Assembly (NCBI GenBank): GCA_029976065.1
Contig: JARKNV010000043.1
Coordinates: 62,001 to 126,000 of the forward strand
DNA: 64,000 nucleotides
Direction of reading: 5' to 3'
From: Selenomonadales bacterium
GTDB lineage: Bacteria; Bacillota; Negativicutes; Sporomusales; UBA7701
Below are positions 16,700 to 23,251 of the stretch, in pieces. Positions within the stretch are counted from its first letter, which is position 1. Every line of letters begins with the position of its first letter. The notes under the pieces were generated by a model. The model was not told the DNA's origin. It did no database searches and was given only the letters and a program-made list of their open reading frames with translations. The position numbers were made by a program, and so were the translations under genes.

Positions 16700-16949
16700 T
16701 CCTGCCAGTAAAGAGGAAACGCGCCACAAGCGCACCATCCCCCCGCCGCGGCTCCCTGCCCGCAAAAACACCCCGCCCCCCCGCAGGCCGGGTCCTAGCG
16801 CTGCTTTTTGCCTGTTCTCGCCGTCATTCGTCCCCGCGCACCTCGGCAGGCACACAAAGGCGCAACCCCGCCCTGCCCGCGGGATTGCGCCTCTATGCTC
16901 TCGTTTCCCTTCGCACGCTCGTTTTACCGGAAAACTCTCTCACCTTCAT
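16700..16949. other. Gene-free stretch with one strong hairpin
   Basis: No convincing coding frame lies between the CorC-like gene and the PilZ gene. A long stem at 16858-16892 (AGGCGCAA and TTGCGCCT plus CCCGC/GCGGG, one mismatch) has no T-run on the plus strand and only a short TTTG on the minus strand. No adjacent gene ends here, so it is an orphan hairpin, possibly part of a small RNA. Confidence 0.35.
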
Positions 16950-16975
16950 TAAACCACAAACCCGTGCGCCGTTAA
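16950..16975 (+). promoter_or_regulatory. Sigma-D (flagellar sigma-28) type promoter before the PilZ gene
   Basis: TAAA (16950-16953), a 14-base spacer and GCCGTTAA (16968-16975), against the consensus TAAA-N15-GCCGATAA. It lies about 135 bases upstream of a c-di-GMP receptor gene. Motility-regulon control would make sense for a flagellar brake protein. Confidence 0.45.
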
Positions 16976-17111
16976 ATCAGACCGCAGCCTTAATTTAGCA
17001 GGTGTCCGGTCCTATTCCCCTCGCCCGTTCGTCCCAGGCCGGCAGGAAAACCGCCCCGTCCTGTCGAATCCCGGTATCTATCGCTCTATCCCGCTACATG
17101 GAGAATGCGCA

Positions 17112-17768
17112 ATGAAAATCTTCCACGTCACCCAAAAAATCAACATCATCGTCGAAGAGCCCGATACAAAGCGCCAGGTTTACACCAGCCGTATCGAAGA
17201 CATCAGCGCCGACACCGTCACCATCGCCGCCCCCTACCGGAAAGGTCATTTCCTTCCCCCCTGGACGGGCCGGAAGTTCAGCGTCCGCATCCCCGCCGAC
17301 GGTTGCGCTTACCTCTTCGACTCCACTCTCCTCCGCACCGTGTCCGACCCCATCGCCCTATGGGTCATCGCCCCGCCCGTCAACCTCAAAAAAATCCAGG
17401 TGCGCGCCTACGTACGCCTCGCCGATGTCCTCGACGTCACCCTTGAGCTTACCGGCGAAGAGGAAAGCGACAGCAGCGTCATAACCACCCTCACCAAAGA
17501 CATCAGCGCCGGCGGCATCAGAGTCGTCCTCAACAAGCCGCTGCCAGCCGGAACGAAACTGCGCGTCACCCTGCCCCTTCCCGGCGTCGGCACCCTCGTA
17601 ACCATGGGCGAGGTCATCCGCAACATCCCTCCCGAGCTGCCCGGCGACAGGCACTCTGCCGCCATCGAATTCCGCGACATTCGGGAACGGGACCGCGGCG
17701 AAATCGTCAAATACATCTTCAAAAAACAAGTCGAACGACGTAAAAAAGAACACGACCTCTTCAAATAA
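17112..17768 (+). CDS. PilZ domain protein, YcgR-like c-di-GMP receptor
   Basis: A 218-residue cytosolic protein. Residues 1-90 resemble the YcgR N-terminal domain (flagellar brake), and residues 93-210 form a PilZ domain with both c-di-GMP motifs: RAYVR (RxxxR, at about 98-102) and DISAGG (D/NxSxxG, at about 132-137). In related bacteria such proteins slow the flagellar motor when c-di-GMP is high. The ATG follows GGAGA by 7 bases. It stands alone, with a sigma-D-like promoter upstream and a terminator right after the stop. Confidence 0.88.
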   Translation: MKIFHVTQKINIIVEEPDTKRQVYTSRIEDISADTVTIAAPYRKGHFLPPWTGRKFSVRIPADGCAYLFDSTLLRTVSDPIALWVIAPPVNLKKIQVRAYVRLADVLDVTLELTGEEESDSSVITTLTKDISAGGIRVVLNKPLPAGTKLRVTLPLPGVGTLVTMGEVIRNIPPELPGDRHSAAIEFRDIRERDRGEIVKYIFKKQVERRKKEHDLFK

Positions 17769-17806
17769 GGGAAGCCCCGGCGCATGTCGGGGCTTCCCTT
17801 ATTTCG
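17769..17806 (+). terminator. Terminator of the PilZ gene
   Basis: GGGAAGCCCC (17769-17778), a 10-base loop, GGGGCTTCCC (17789-17798) and then TTATTTC. It begins at the stop codon. Confidence 0.8.
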
Positions 17807-17916
17807 CCGGTTTTTCAGCCGGATAACGGCAAGGACCATGCTCTCGCATGGCCCTTGTCTCCCCGCGGGATGCTTACTCCCGGGCGATACCAGCGGATGA
17901 AAATCATCCGTCCGAA

Positions 17917-18000
17917 CTAACTCTTGTTCTTCCTGTTCATGCATAACCAGAGAGTATGGAGAAGAAGCAGCAGCAAGGCTGTCATATCAATAGCCGTCAT
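17917..18000 (-). CDS. Tiny single-span membrane peptide (27 residues), toxin-like
   Basis: The minus-strand ATG at 18000 follows a run of six G (RBS AGAGGGGGG) by about 7 bases. The 27-residue product begins MTAIDMTALLLLLLHTL, a hydrophobic helix, and ends in a basic tail (MNRKNKS). That layout resembles the small membrane toxins of type I systems (TxpA and holin-like peptides), though no sequence match is claimed. Its mRNA would have a long leader of about 95 bases from the -10 box at 18106-18101, and hairpins follow the stop (for example CGGATGA/TCATCCG at 17894-17910). Alternatively it is a small regulatory membrane protein. Confidence 0.45.
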   Translation of the reverse strand: MTAIDMTALLLLLLHTLWLCMNRKNKS

Positions 18001-18100
18001 CTGGCATCCCCCCTCTGTCATCCGGTGGCTTGCTCACCCGAGTCGCGCCTCCCGCGCAGAGAAATGGACCCACCCCCGACTGGCCTTTTCTTGTAAGTAC

Positions 18101-18125
18101 ATTATACCATATATTGTAAAATATA
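18101..18125 (-). promoter_or_regulatory. Putative promoter and inverted repeat for the tiny membrane peptide
   Basis: A perfect TATAAT on the minus strand (18106-18101) lies next to an AT-rich inverted repeat (TATATT, 4 bases, AATATA, 18110-18125) that sits where the promoter spacer would be. No clear -35 box is seen. Confidence 0.4.
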
Positions 18126-18263
18126 GCTTAATCTGGGCGCATGAATACCCGTATACTTGCCTCACTCCGGTCTGTCTCGCAAAAATAGGACCGCAGTCGG
18201 CAGGAAAGCCTTCCGTAGGATGCAGAATTAATAAAGTAAGCAATAATCAGCGGGAGATGCCAG

Positions 18264-18452
18264 ATGAACATCCAGTCAATAAATCCGTCCGTCACCCTGT
18301 CGGCCAAATCCGACGGCGCCGGCCTCCTCGTAATGAAAAAAGCCCTCGATACCTTCAGCCGCGACGGCCAAAACCTCGTCGACCTGCTCAAACAGTCGGC
18401 GCCGGCGCCCTCGCCGCCCAACCTCGGCAACAACATCGATATCAAAGCCTGA
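18264..18452 (+). CDS. YjfB-like putative motility protein
   Basis: A 62-residue protein with the family pattern of a short N-terminal stretch (MNIQSINPSVTLSAKS) followed by LLVMKKALDTFSRDGQNLVD and a Pro-rich tail. YjfB proteins are small, of unknown biochemical role, and tend to lie in motility regulons. The ATG follows GGGAGA. It is a monocistron with its own terminator, near the PilZ gene, which supports a motility connection. Confidence 0.7.
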   Translation: MNIQSINPSVTLSAKSDGAGLLVMKKALDTFSRDGQNLVDLLKQSAPAPSPPNLGNNIDIKA

Positions 18453-18460
18453 TCTTACGC

Positions 18461-18496
18461 CCCCCCGGCCGCAACGCCGGGGGCTTCGTTTTGTTT
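18461..18496 (+). terminator. Terminator of the YjfB-like gene
   Basis: CCCCCGG and CCGGGGG form a 7-bp stem with an 8-10 base loop, followed by CTTCGTTTTGTTT, 8 bases after the stop codon. Confidence 0.75.
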
Positions 18497-18532
18497 CACG
18501 CGTCGCACCTTTCATATTTTGGTTAAACGATG

Positions 18533-18814
18533 TTATTCCCGTCCCTTTCTCCGCCCCGACTTATCTTTCAGCAGCCTCCGCAGATAAAGGGCGATGCCGA
18601 GCGAATTGCCATTGCCCTCCCGCCGGTAGACTTCCATGAATGTCCGTTCAATCGCTCGCAACTCTACGACGCTCTGGCCGCGCCAAAGTTCGCCGTGCTT
18701 GCGCGCGTACTCGTATCCCGACCGGCAGCCCCGCTCCTCCGGCAGCCGTTCCCGTTCCCCCGGTGCCTCTCCCCCATCCCCCGTCAATTCCCCTCTATCC
18801 CTCCCAACAGGCAT
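18533..18814 (-). CDS. Small hypothetical protein divergent from an XRE regulator
   Basis: A 93-residue, highly charged soluble protein (Arg, Glu, Gly rich; core EYARKHGELWRGQSVVELRAI then EVYRREGNG). No family is recognised. The ATG at 18814 has GGGGGAGGGAAC directly upstream; an ATG nine codons earlier lacks a good RBS. A strong promoter lies at 18886-18914, and GTGAAC/GTTCAC half-sites lie between it and the start. The adjacent XRE gene is read the other way, so this gene is its likely target (inference). Confidence 0.55.
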   Translation of the reverse strand: MPVGRDRGELTGDGGEAPGERERLPEERGCRSGYEYARKHGELWRGQSVVELRAIERTFMEVYRREGNGNSLGIALYLRRLLKDKSGRRKGRE

Positions 18815-18844
18815 GTTCCCTCCCCCAATCCTTGTATTCATTAC

Positions 18845-18871
18845 GTGAACATTGACCCCGCTTTAGTTCAC
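18845..18871. promoter_or_regulatory. Candidate XRE operator (GTGAAC...GTTCAC)
   Basis: GTGAAC (18845-18850) and its exact complement GTTCAC (18866-18871) lie just downstream of the minus-strand promoter, ideal for a roadblock repressor. A third GTTCAC (18961-18966) lies inside the putative promoter of the XRE gene, next to a TCACA-AAA-TGTGA palindrome (18963-18975). Confidence 0.45.
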
Positions 18872-18885
18872 CATTTGTTAACTTT

Positions 18886-18914
18886 ATTTTATCCTGCCCT
18901 TTACTATTTGTCAA
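18886..18914 (-). promoter_or_regulatory. Promoter of the small gene at 18533
   Basis: Minus strand TTGACA (18914-18909), a 17-base spacer and TAAAAT (18891-18886). Confidence 0.7.
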
Positions 18915-19000
18915 TATTTTCCTGAGAAACAGTCGCCATCGCGTGAATTTCCGTTGCTAAGTTCACAAAATGTGATACCATGGTAGCAGGAGGCGATATT

Positions 19001-19348
19001 GTGGACGAAAAAGCTCTCGCCGCCCGTTTCGGCGAAAAGCTCCGTGCCCTGCGGCTGGCGCGCGGCCTTGTTCAAGAGGACGTCGGCGCCTGGTTCAATA
19101 TGCGCAAATCGACCGTCTCGCAATGGGAGAGCGGTCGTCTGCCGCATCCGGCGGTAATCGCCGAACTCGCCCGCCGTTTCGGCGTATCCACCGATTATCT
19201 GCTGGAGCTGTCCGATGTCGCCGCACCGGCCGGTGCCCCCGCCAGTCGCGTTGCCGAAGAGCCCGCCGACTATCTGCCCCGCGAAGCCCGGGAACGCATC
19301 GAGGAATTTACCGAGCTCATGCGCCTCAAATACGGCAAGAAACAATAA
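19001..19348 (+). CDS. XRE family transcriptional regulator
   Basis: A 115-residue phage-repressor-like regulator. The N-terminal HTH_3 domain (about residues 5-62) reads FGEKLRALRLARGLVQEDVGA, then RKSTVSQWESGRLPHPAVIAELARRFGVSTDYLLEL. A short tail ends in a Lys-rich helix. The GTG at 19001 is 7 bases after AGGAGG, which decides the start over an upstream ATG at 18980. It is divergent from the small gene at 18533, with GTTCAC motifs between the two. It probably controls itself and that gene (inference). The terminator downstream is shared with guaA. Confidence 0.85.
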   Translation: MDEKALAARFGEKLRALRLARGLVQEDVGAWFNMRKSTVSQWESGRLPHPAVIAELARRFGVSTDYLLELSDVAAPAGAPASRVAEEPADYLPREARERIEEFTELMRLKYGKKQ

Positions 19349-19379
19349 CCCCGGCTCAAATGAGCCGAGGTTCCTTTTT
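19347..19379. terminator. Bidirectional terminator between the XRE gene and guaA
   Basis: A stem of AACC and CGGCTCA against TGAGCCG and GGTT ends in TTCCTTTTT on the plus strand, with TTATTG on the minus strand, between two convergent genes. Confidence 0.7.
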
Positions 19380-20921
19380 CTATTCCCACTCGATCGTGCT
19401 CGGCGGCTTCGACGTAATGTCGTATACCACCCTGTTGACCCCTTTCACCTCATTGACGATCCGCCGCGAGATAACATCGAGCACTTCGTACGGCAGCCGC
19501 ACCCAGTCGGCGGTCATGCCGTCCTCGCTCGCCACCATCCTGAGGCCGATAGTGTAGGCGTACGTCCGCTCATCGCCCATCACGCCGACGCTCTTCATAG
19601 CCGGCAGCACCGCGAACGACTGCCATATCTTGCGGTACAGCCCGGCGATCTTGATCTCCTGGAAGACGATCGCGTCCGCCTCACGCAGGATTTCGAGCCT
19701 TTCCTCCGTCACCTCGCCGATGATGCGGATGGCTAGGCCGGGGCCGGGAAAGGGCTGGCGCCAGACGATGTCCTCCGGCAGGTTGATCTCCCGCCCGAGG
19801 GCGCGGACCTCGTCTTTGAACAGGTCGCGGAGCGGCTCCACCAGTTGAAACTTCATATCCTCGGGCAGGCCGCCGACGTTATGGTGACTCTTGATGACCG
19901 CCGCCGTCGCCGTGCCGCTCTCGATCACGTCAGGGTAAAGGGTTCCCTGGACCAGAAACTCGATATCGCCGAGCTTGGCCGCTTCGGCCTCGAAGACGCG
20001 GATGAACTCCTCGCCGATAATCTTCCTCTTCTGCTCGGGTTCGAGCACGTCCCGCATGCGGTTCATGAACCGCTCGGTCGCGTCCGCGTACACAAGGTTC
20101 ATATGGAAGCCGTCGCGGAAGGTCTTGACGACCTGCTCCGGCTCGCCCTTGCGCAGGAAGCCGTGGTTGACGAACACGCACGTCAGCTGATCGCCCACCG
20201 CCCGGTGGACAAGCACTGCCGCCACCGAAGAATCGACGCCCCCCGACAAAGCGCACAACACCCGTTTGTCGCCCACCTTAGCGCGGATGGCCGCCACCGC
20301 TTGGTCGACGAACGAGCCCATGTCCCAGTCGCCCTTGCAGCCACAGACATTGAAAAGGAAATTGCGCAGCATCTTCATCCCTTCCGGCGTATGGACGACC
20401 TCGGGATGGAACTGCACGCCGAACAGCCGCTTGACTGGGTCTGCCATCGCCGCCACCGGCGAGCTGTTGGTGTGGGCGGTAATAGCGAACCCTGCCGGCA
20501 GCTCGGTGATATAGTCGCCGTGGCTCATCCAAACCTGCGTTTCGGCCGCAATTTCGGCGAAGATATCCTCCCGCTTATCGATAAATAGACGGGTGCTGCC
20601 GTACTCACGCGAATCGGCGTGAGTCACCTTGCCGCCCAACTGATACGTCGTCAGCTGCATGCCGTAGCAGATGCCCAGCACCGGCACGCCCAGCGAGAAA
20701 ACACCAGGGTCGCAATGCGGCGCGCCGTCAGCGTAAACGCTGTTCGGTCCGCCGGAAAAGACGATCCCCTTCGGCTGCAACGCCCGCAACTTGTCCAGGG
20801 GGGTGTTGAAGGGCACGATTTCGCAGTATACGCCGCATTCGCGAATGCGCCGGGCGATCAGCTGGCTATACTGCCCGCCGAAGTCCATTACCAGCACTGT
20901 TTCATGATTAGCTGCCGTCAT
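19380..20921 (-). CDS. guaA: GMP synthase (glutamine-hydrolysing)
   Basis: Converts XMP to GMP using glutamine and ATP. The 513-residue protein has an N-terminal class I glutamine amidotransferase ([20 protein letters not shown], catalytic Cys in GICYGMQLT at about 80-90, FHPEV with the catalytic His), an ATP pyrophosphatase domain with the [13 protein letters not shown]-loop at about 227-238, and the C-terminal dimerisation domain ending STIEWE. It stands alone behind a structured leader of about 130 bases, away from the purine operon. Confidence 0.97.
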   Translation of the reverse strand: MTAANHETVLVMDFGGQYSQLIARRIRECGVYCEIVPFNTPLDKLRALQPKGIVFSGGPNSVYADGAPHCDPGVFSLGVPVLGICYGMQLTTYQLGGKVTHADSREYGSTRLFIDKREDIFAEIAAETQVWMSHGDYITELPAGFAITAHTNSSPVAAMADPVKRLFGVQFHPEVVHTPEGMKMLRNFLFNVCGCKGDWDMGSFVDQAVAAIRAKVGDKRVLCALSGGVDSSVAAVLVHRAVGDQLTCVFVNHGFLRKGEPEQVVKTFRDGFHMNLVYADATERFMNRMRDVLEPEQKRKIIGEEFIRVFEAEAAKLGDIEFLVQGTLYPDVIESGTATAAVIKSHHNVGGLPEDMKFQLVEPLRDLFKDEVRALGREINLPEDIVWRQPFPGPGLAIRIIGEVTEERLEILREADAIVFQEIKIAGLYRKIWQSFAVLPAMKSVGVMGDERTYAYTIGLRMVASEDGMTADWVRLPYEVLDVISRRIVNEVKGVNRVVYDITSKPPSTIEWE

Positions 20922-21053
20922 TCGATACCAAGCCTCCCTTTATCTTCGCACAGCCTGTACTTCCCTGCGGGAGCATAGTCTGTAGGCTCGAACTAAGTTC
21001 GCTCTAAGGTCCGACAGGTAACTCCCCTTCCGAACCTATAGCTCACTTATATA
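20922..21053 (-). other. Long structured leader of guaA, class unknown
   Basis: About 130 transcribed bases precede guaA. The minus-strand RNA can form a hairpin near its 5-prime end (CTATAGGTTCGG with CGGACCTTAG), a small stem (CGAAC/GTTCG) and a longer one (AGCCT...AGGCT with CTCCC/GGGAAG). It lacks the purine aptamer signature, the ZTP signature and a clear terminator. The RBS AGGGAGG stands free near the 3-prime end. It could be an unassigned cis-regulatory RNA. Confidence 0.35.
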
Positions 21054-21268
21054 GCCCCCACTATACCATAATTTGGCGTCACTTGTAAACGTCTTTCAAT
21101 GAGCGTTTCTTCCACGGAGCGAGGCGCACCTTTAGGCACGCACAGCGCCCTGATCTCCGGGCAATACGAATCCCGCATCACCAGCAGGTATTTTCCCTCC
21201 AAACCGACATCTTTACGCAGCAACTGGACGATTTTTCTATTTCGCTTTCCTTTAATCATTTCCTGCAA
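21047..21268 (-). CDS. Small hypothetical protein between pdaB-like gene and guaA
   Basis: A 73-residue frame (start TTG at 21268, or ATG at 21259) beginning just after the terminator of the deacetylase gene. Composition and codon choice look coding, and the product is basic with a mixed core (KYLLVMRDSYCPEIRALCVP). However, no good RBS precedes either start and its end overlaps the guaA promoter. No family is recognised. It may be a real small gene, a decayed one, or chance. Confidence 0.35.
   Translation of the reverse strand: MQEMIKGKRNRKIVQLLRKDVGLEGKYLLVMRDSYCPEIRALCVPKGAPRSVEETLIERRLQVTPNYGIVGAI
21060..21089 (-). promoter_or_regulatory. Promoter of guaA
   Basis: Minus strand TTTACA (21089-21084), an 18-base spacer and TATAGT (21065-21060). 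It lies within the last codons of the small reading frame at 21047-21268. Confidence 0.6.
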
Positions 21269-21272
21269 CGCG

Positions 21273-21310
21273 GAAAACGAAACAGGCAGGCCGCTCGGTC
21301 TGCCTGTTTC
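21273..21310 (-). terminator. Terminator of the PdaB-like gene
   Basis: Minus strand GAAACAGGCAG (21310-21300), a 10-base loop, CTGCCTGTTTC (21289-21279) and then GTTTT, starting 4 bases after the stop. Confidence 0.8.
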
Positions 21311-21313
21311 ACG

Positions 21314-22054
21314 TCAATGGCGCTGTATGCCCTTTTCGCAGTACTTGCTCAGCAAATCCCCTACGGTTACGATCTGATAGCCTTCGGCCTTGATTTTATC
21401 GAGGAGGATGGGCAGAGCGTCGGCGGTCTGCACCGGTGTGTCGGAGGCATGCATCAGGATAATGGCGCCAGGTTTGATGCGCTTCATCACCCGGTCGACG
21501 ATGACGTCGCGGCCGGGGTTCTTCCAGTCTAGGGAGTCGACGCTCCAGATAATGGTGCGGTAGCCGAGTTCGTCGGCGGCTTTGAGCGACCGGGCGCTGT
21601 AATGCCCGTTGGGGGGACGGATGAGGCAGGCTTCGCGGCCGGTGACCTCCTTGATGAGGGTGTGCGCTTTCTGGATGTCGTCTTTCACCCATTCGGGCGG
21701 CATGTCGCCGTAGTTTTCGTGCCGGTAGCCGTGGCTGGCGATTTCGTGCCCGTCGGCCACCATCCGTTTGGCGACGTCGGGATATTTGGCCGCCCAAGGA
21801 CCCATGATGAAGAAGGTGACTTTGAGGTTGTGCCGCTGAAGGGTATCAAGGATGGAGGGCGTGAACTTATTGCCCCAGGAGTGGTCGAAGGTCAGCGCCA
21901 CCACCTTCTGATCGGTACGGGCGCCGGCGATGGCGATCGGCCCGCCGGCGGCGAAGTCGGCCACCTGGACATAGACGGTGCCGATGGCGAGCAGCCCGAT
22001 GATGCTGTAGAAAAGATGCCGGTGGTAGATGAGGCTCCGCAGGTTTATTATCAT
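21314..22054 (-). CDS. Polysaccharide deacetylase, PdaB-like sporulation type
   Basis: A 246-residue NodB-fold deacetylase anchored by an N-terminal membrane segment (YSIIGLLAIGTVYVQVADFA at about 16-35). The catalytic motifs are TFDHSWG (motif 1, DH in place of the usual DD), SHGYRH (the H-x3-H metal ligands), RPPNG, DSLDW and ILMHAS. PdaB-type enzymes act on peptidoglycan during spore formation. A sigma-E-like promoter upstream supports mother-cell expression. The RBS GAGGAGG precedes the ATG, and a terminator follows the stop. Confidence 0.85.
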   Translation of the reverse strand: MIINLRSLIYHRHLFYSIIGLLAIGTVYVQVADFAAGGPIAIAGARTDQKVVALTFDHSWGNKFTPSILDTLQRHNLKVTFFIMGPWAAKYPDVAKRMVADGHEIASHGYRHENYGDMPPEWVKDDIQKAHTLIKEVTGREACLIRPPNGHYSARSLKAADELGYRTIIWSVDSLDWKNPGRDVIVDRVMKRIKPGAIILMHASDTPVQTADALPILLDKIKAEGYQIVTVGDLLSKYCEKGIQRH

Positions 22055-22082
22055 AAAAGACCCCTCCTCGCAACATCATTAG

Positions 22083-22111
22083 TATGTATGCGGGAGAGGC
22101 CTATTTTATGA
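22083..22111 (-). promoter_or_regulatory. Sigma-E-like sporulation promoter of the PdaB-like gene
   Basis: Minus strand TCATAAAA (22111-22104), a 13-base spacer and CATACATA (22090-22083), close to the sigma-E pattern GTCATATT-N13-CATACAnT. It overlaps the last codons of the upstream gene. Confidence 0.5.
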
Positions 22112-22744
22112 AAGCCAGCGGAGATAGGGGCGGGTTTGCAGGCAGCGGGCGATTAGCAGGTTGGAGATCTTCGCCGCCAGCCACAGGGTGATAACCACCG
22201 TGCCGGCGGTCACCCACCAGAGGAATTCACTCTGGCGTATCCAGGCAGGGACAATGAGGACAGTGGCGGCGACGGCGGCCAGCGAAGCCACGGCCAGCGG
22301 CACCACGGAATTTATCAGGAGAAACATCCACTTGCCGTACAGCCGGTCGGTCCGTTCGTCACGCCGCGACGCGAACAAGGTTTCGAGCCTGGCGAACCGG
22401 GTGGCTGTCCAGGCGGCGTCCTGAGAGGCGACGACGAGGGCGCCGGCCGGAGGATTGTAGTTGCAGAGGGTGAAGGAGACCGCCCCTTTGCCGGTAATCT
22501 CGGCGGTGAATTGCAGGCTGTCGATGCGAGGCAGGGCGGCGAGGATTTCTTTCAGCCGCCCGAGGTCGGTGACGATTTCCTGCGGGCGCTCTTTGCGGAG
22601 GCCGAGAAGATCGCCGTCGGTGCCGACAACGGCTTGCCAGAGGAAGTCGCCGTCTTCGCCAAGGATGGACCATATCTGGGCGAAGAAGGCATCGTTGAGG
22701 GCGCAGGCCGGCAGGCGGCCTTTTTCCGCGTATGTTTCCGCCAT
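22106..22744 (-). CDS. Hypothetical membrane protein with two C-terminal spans
   Basis: A 212-residue protein. The ATG at 22744 follows GGGAGG by 5 bases. Residues 1-140 are soluble (LNDAFFAQIWSILGEDGDFL near the start). Residues about 145-200 contain two membrane segments (MFLLINSVVPLAVASLAAVA and FLWWVTAGTVVITLWLAAKI). No family is recognised. It has its own promoter (22809-22837), and the PdaB-like gene follows 51 bases downstream with a separate sporulation promoter. Confidence 0.6.
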   Translation of the reverse strand: MAETYAEKGRLPACALNDAFFAQIWSILGEDGDFLWQAVVGTDGDLLGLRKERPQEIVTDLGRLKEILAALPRIDSLQFTAEITGKGAVSFTLCNYNPPAGALVVASQDAAWTATRFARLETLFASRRDERTDRLYGKWMFLLINSVVPLAVASLAAVAATVLIVPAWIRQSEFLWWVTAGTVVITLWLAAKISNLLIARCLQTRPYLRWLS

Positions 22745-22808
22745 ATTTACCTCCCGGCAGCGCGTAAGACGCTCAAGCCGCATGATAACTGGTTTCCCGG
22801 CAGTTCAT

Positions 22809-22837
22809 ATTGTAGCATCTCCCTCGCGAAAAGACAA
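22809..22837 (-). promoter_or_regulatory. Promoter of the membrane protein gene at 22106
   Basis: Minus strand TTGTCT (22837-22832), 17 bases and TACAAT (22814-22809), with TG one base before the -10 box (extended -10). Confidence 0.55.
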
Positions 22838-23251
22838 GTTCTCCCTGGCCTGCCAAAACAAGTTATTCAATATCTTACTATTTGGGGTTAATTATTTGGA
22901 AGCCCCGCTTCGTTCTTGATAAGAGGAGGCCTCCCGCAAGTTCGTGCGAACTTTTGGGAAGCCTCCCAGTCAATCACTTACTCATTTTATGGGCTTGGGG
23001 CTCCTTACATCATGCCGCCCCTTCTGGCGCCATCGCAGAATACGGGAATGGTGTTACTTAAGGGCGGATTAAAGGATTTGTAAGATGCGTTTTTTGAAAT
23101 ACGTGCACTATTTTTTCCCGGTGCCTTAATGGCGTTAACATCTCGTTAACATCGCACTTTCTGTACACTTGACGTGTATGGAGCGGTCAATAAAGGTGGG
23201 GGGAAAAACAGCCGATAAAATACTTTCACTTACCAAAACGGCTGGCCGGAA
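22838..23251. other. Gene-free region with a long hairpin and a sigma-D-like site
   Basis: No credible coding frame. A long imperfect stem at 22926-22965 (GAGGC, CTCCC, AAGTTCG and their complements) has no T-run on either side. A direct repeat GTTAACATC occurs twice around 23134-23153. At 23191-23218 on the plus strand TAAA-N16-GCCGATAA matches the flagellar sigma consensus and points into the 3-prime end of the sensor kinase gene, antisense to it. Confidence 0.4.

Noticed and set aside
17924-18526. 200-codon plus-strand frame across the tiny peptide and YjfB gene
   Set aside because: Lacks an RBS, is rich in unusual residues, and overlaps a better-supported small gene in another frame.
20922-21053. 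Second guanine riboswitch before guaA
   Set aside because: The conserved purine core (TATAAT...GTTTCTAC...CCGTAAA...GACTA) is absent.
22990-23030. Short match to the end of groEL (TACATCATGCCGCCC) in the gap before the sensor kinase
   Set aside because: Only about 15 bases match and neither frame continues as a GroEL tail, so it is probably chance in GC-rich sequence.
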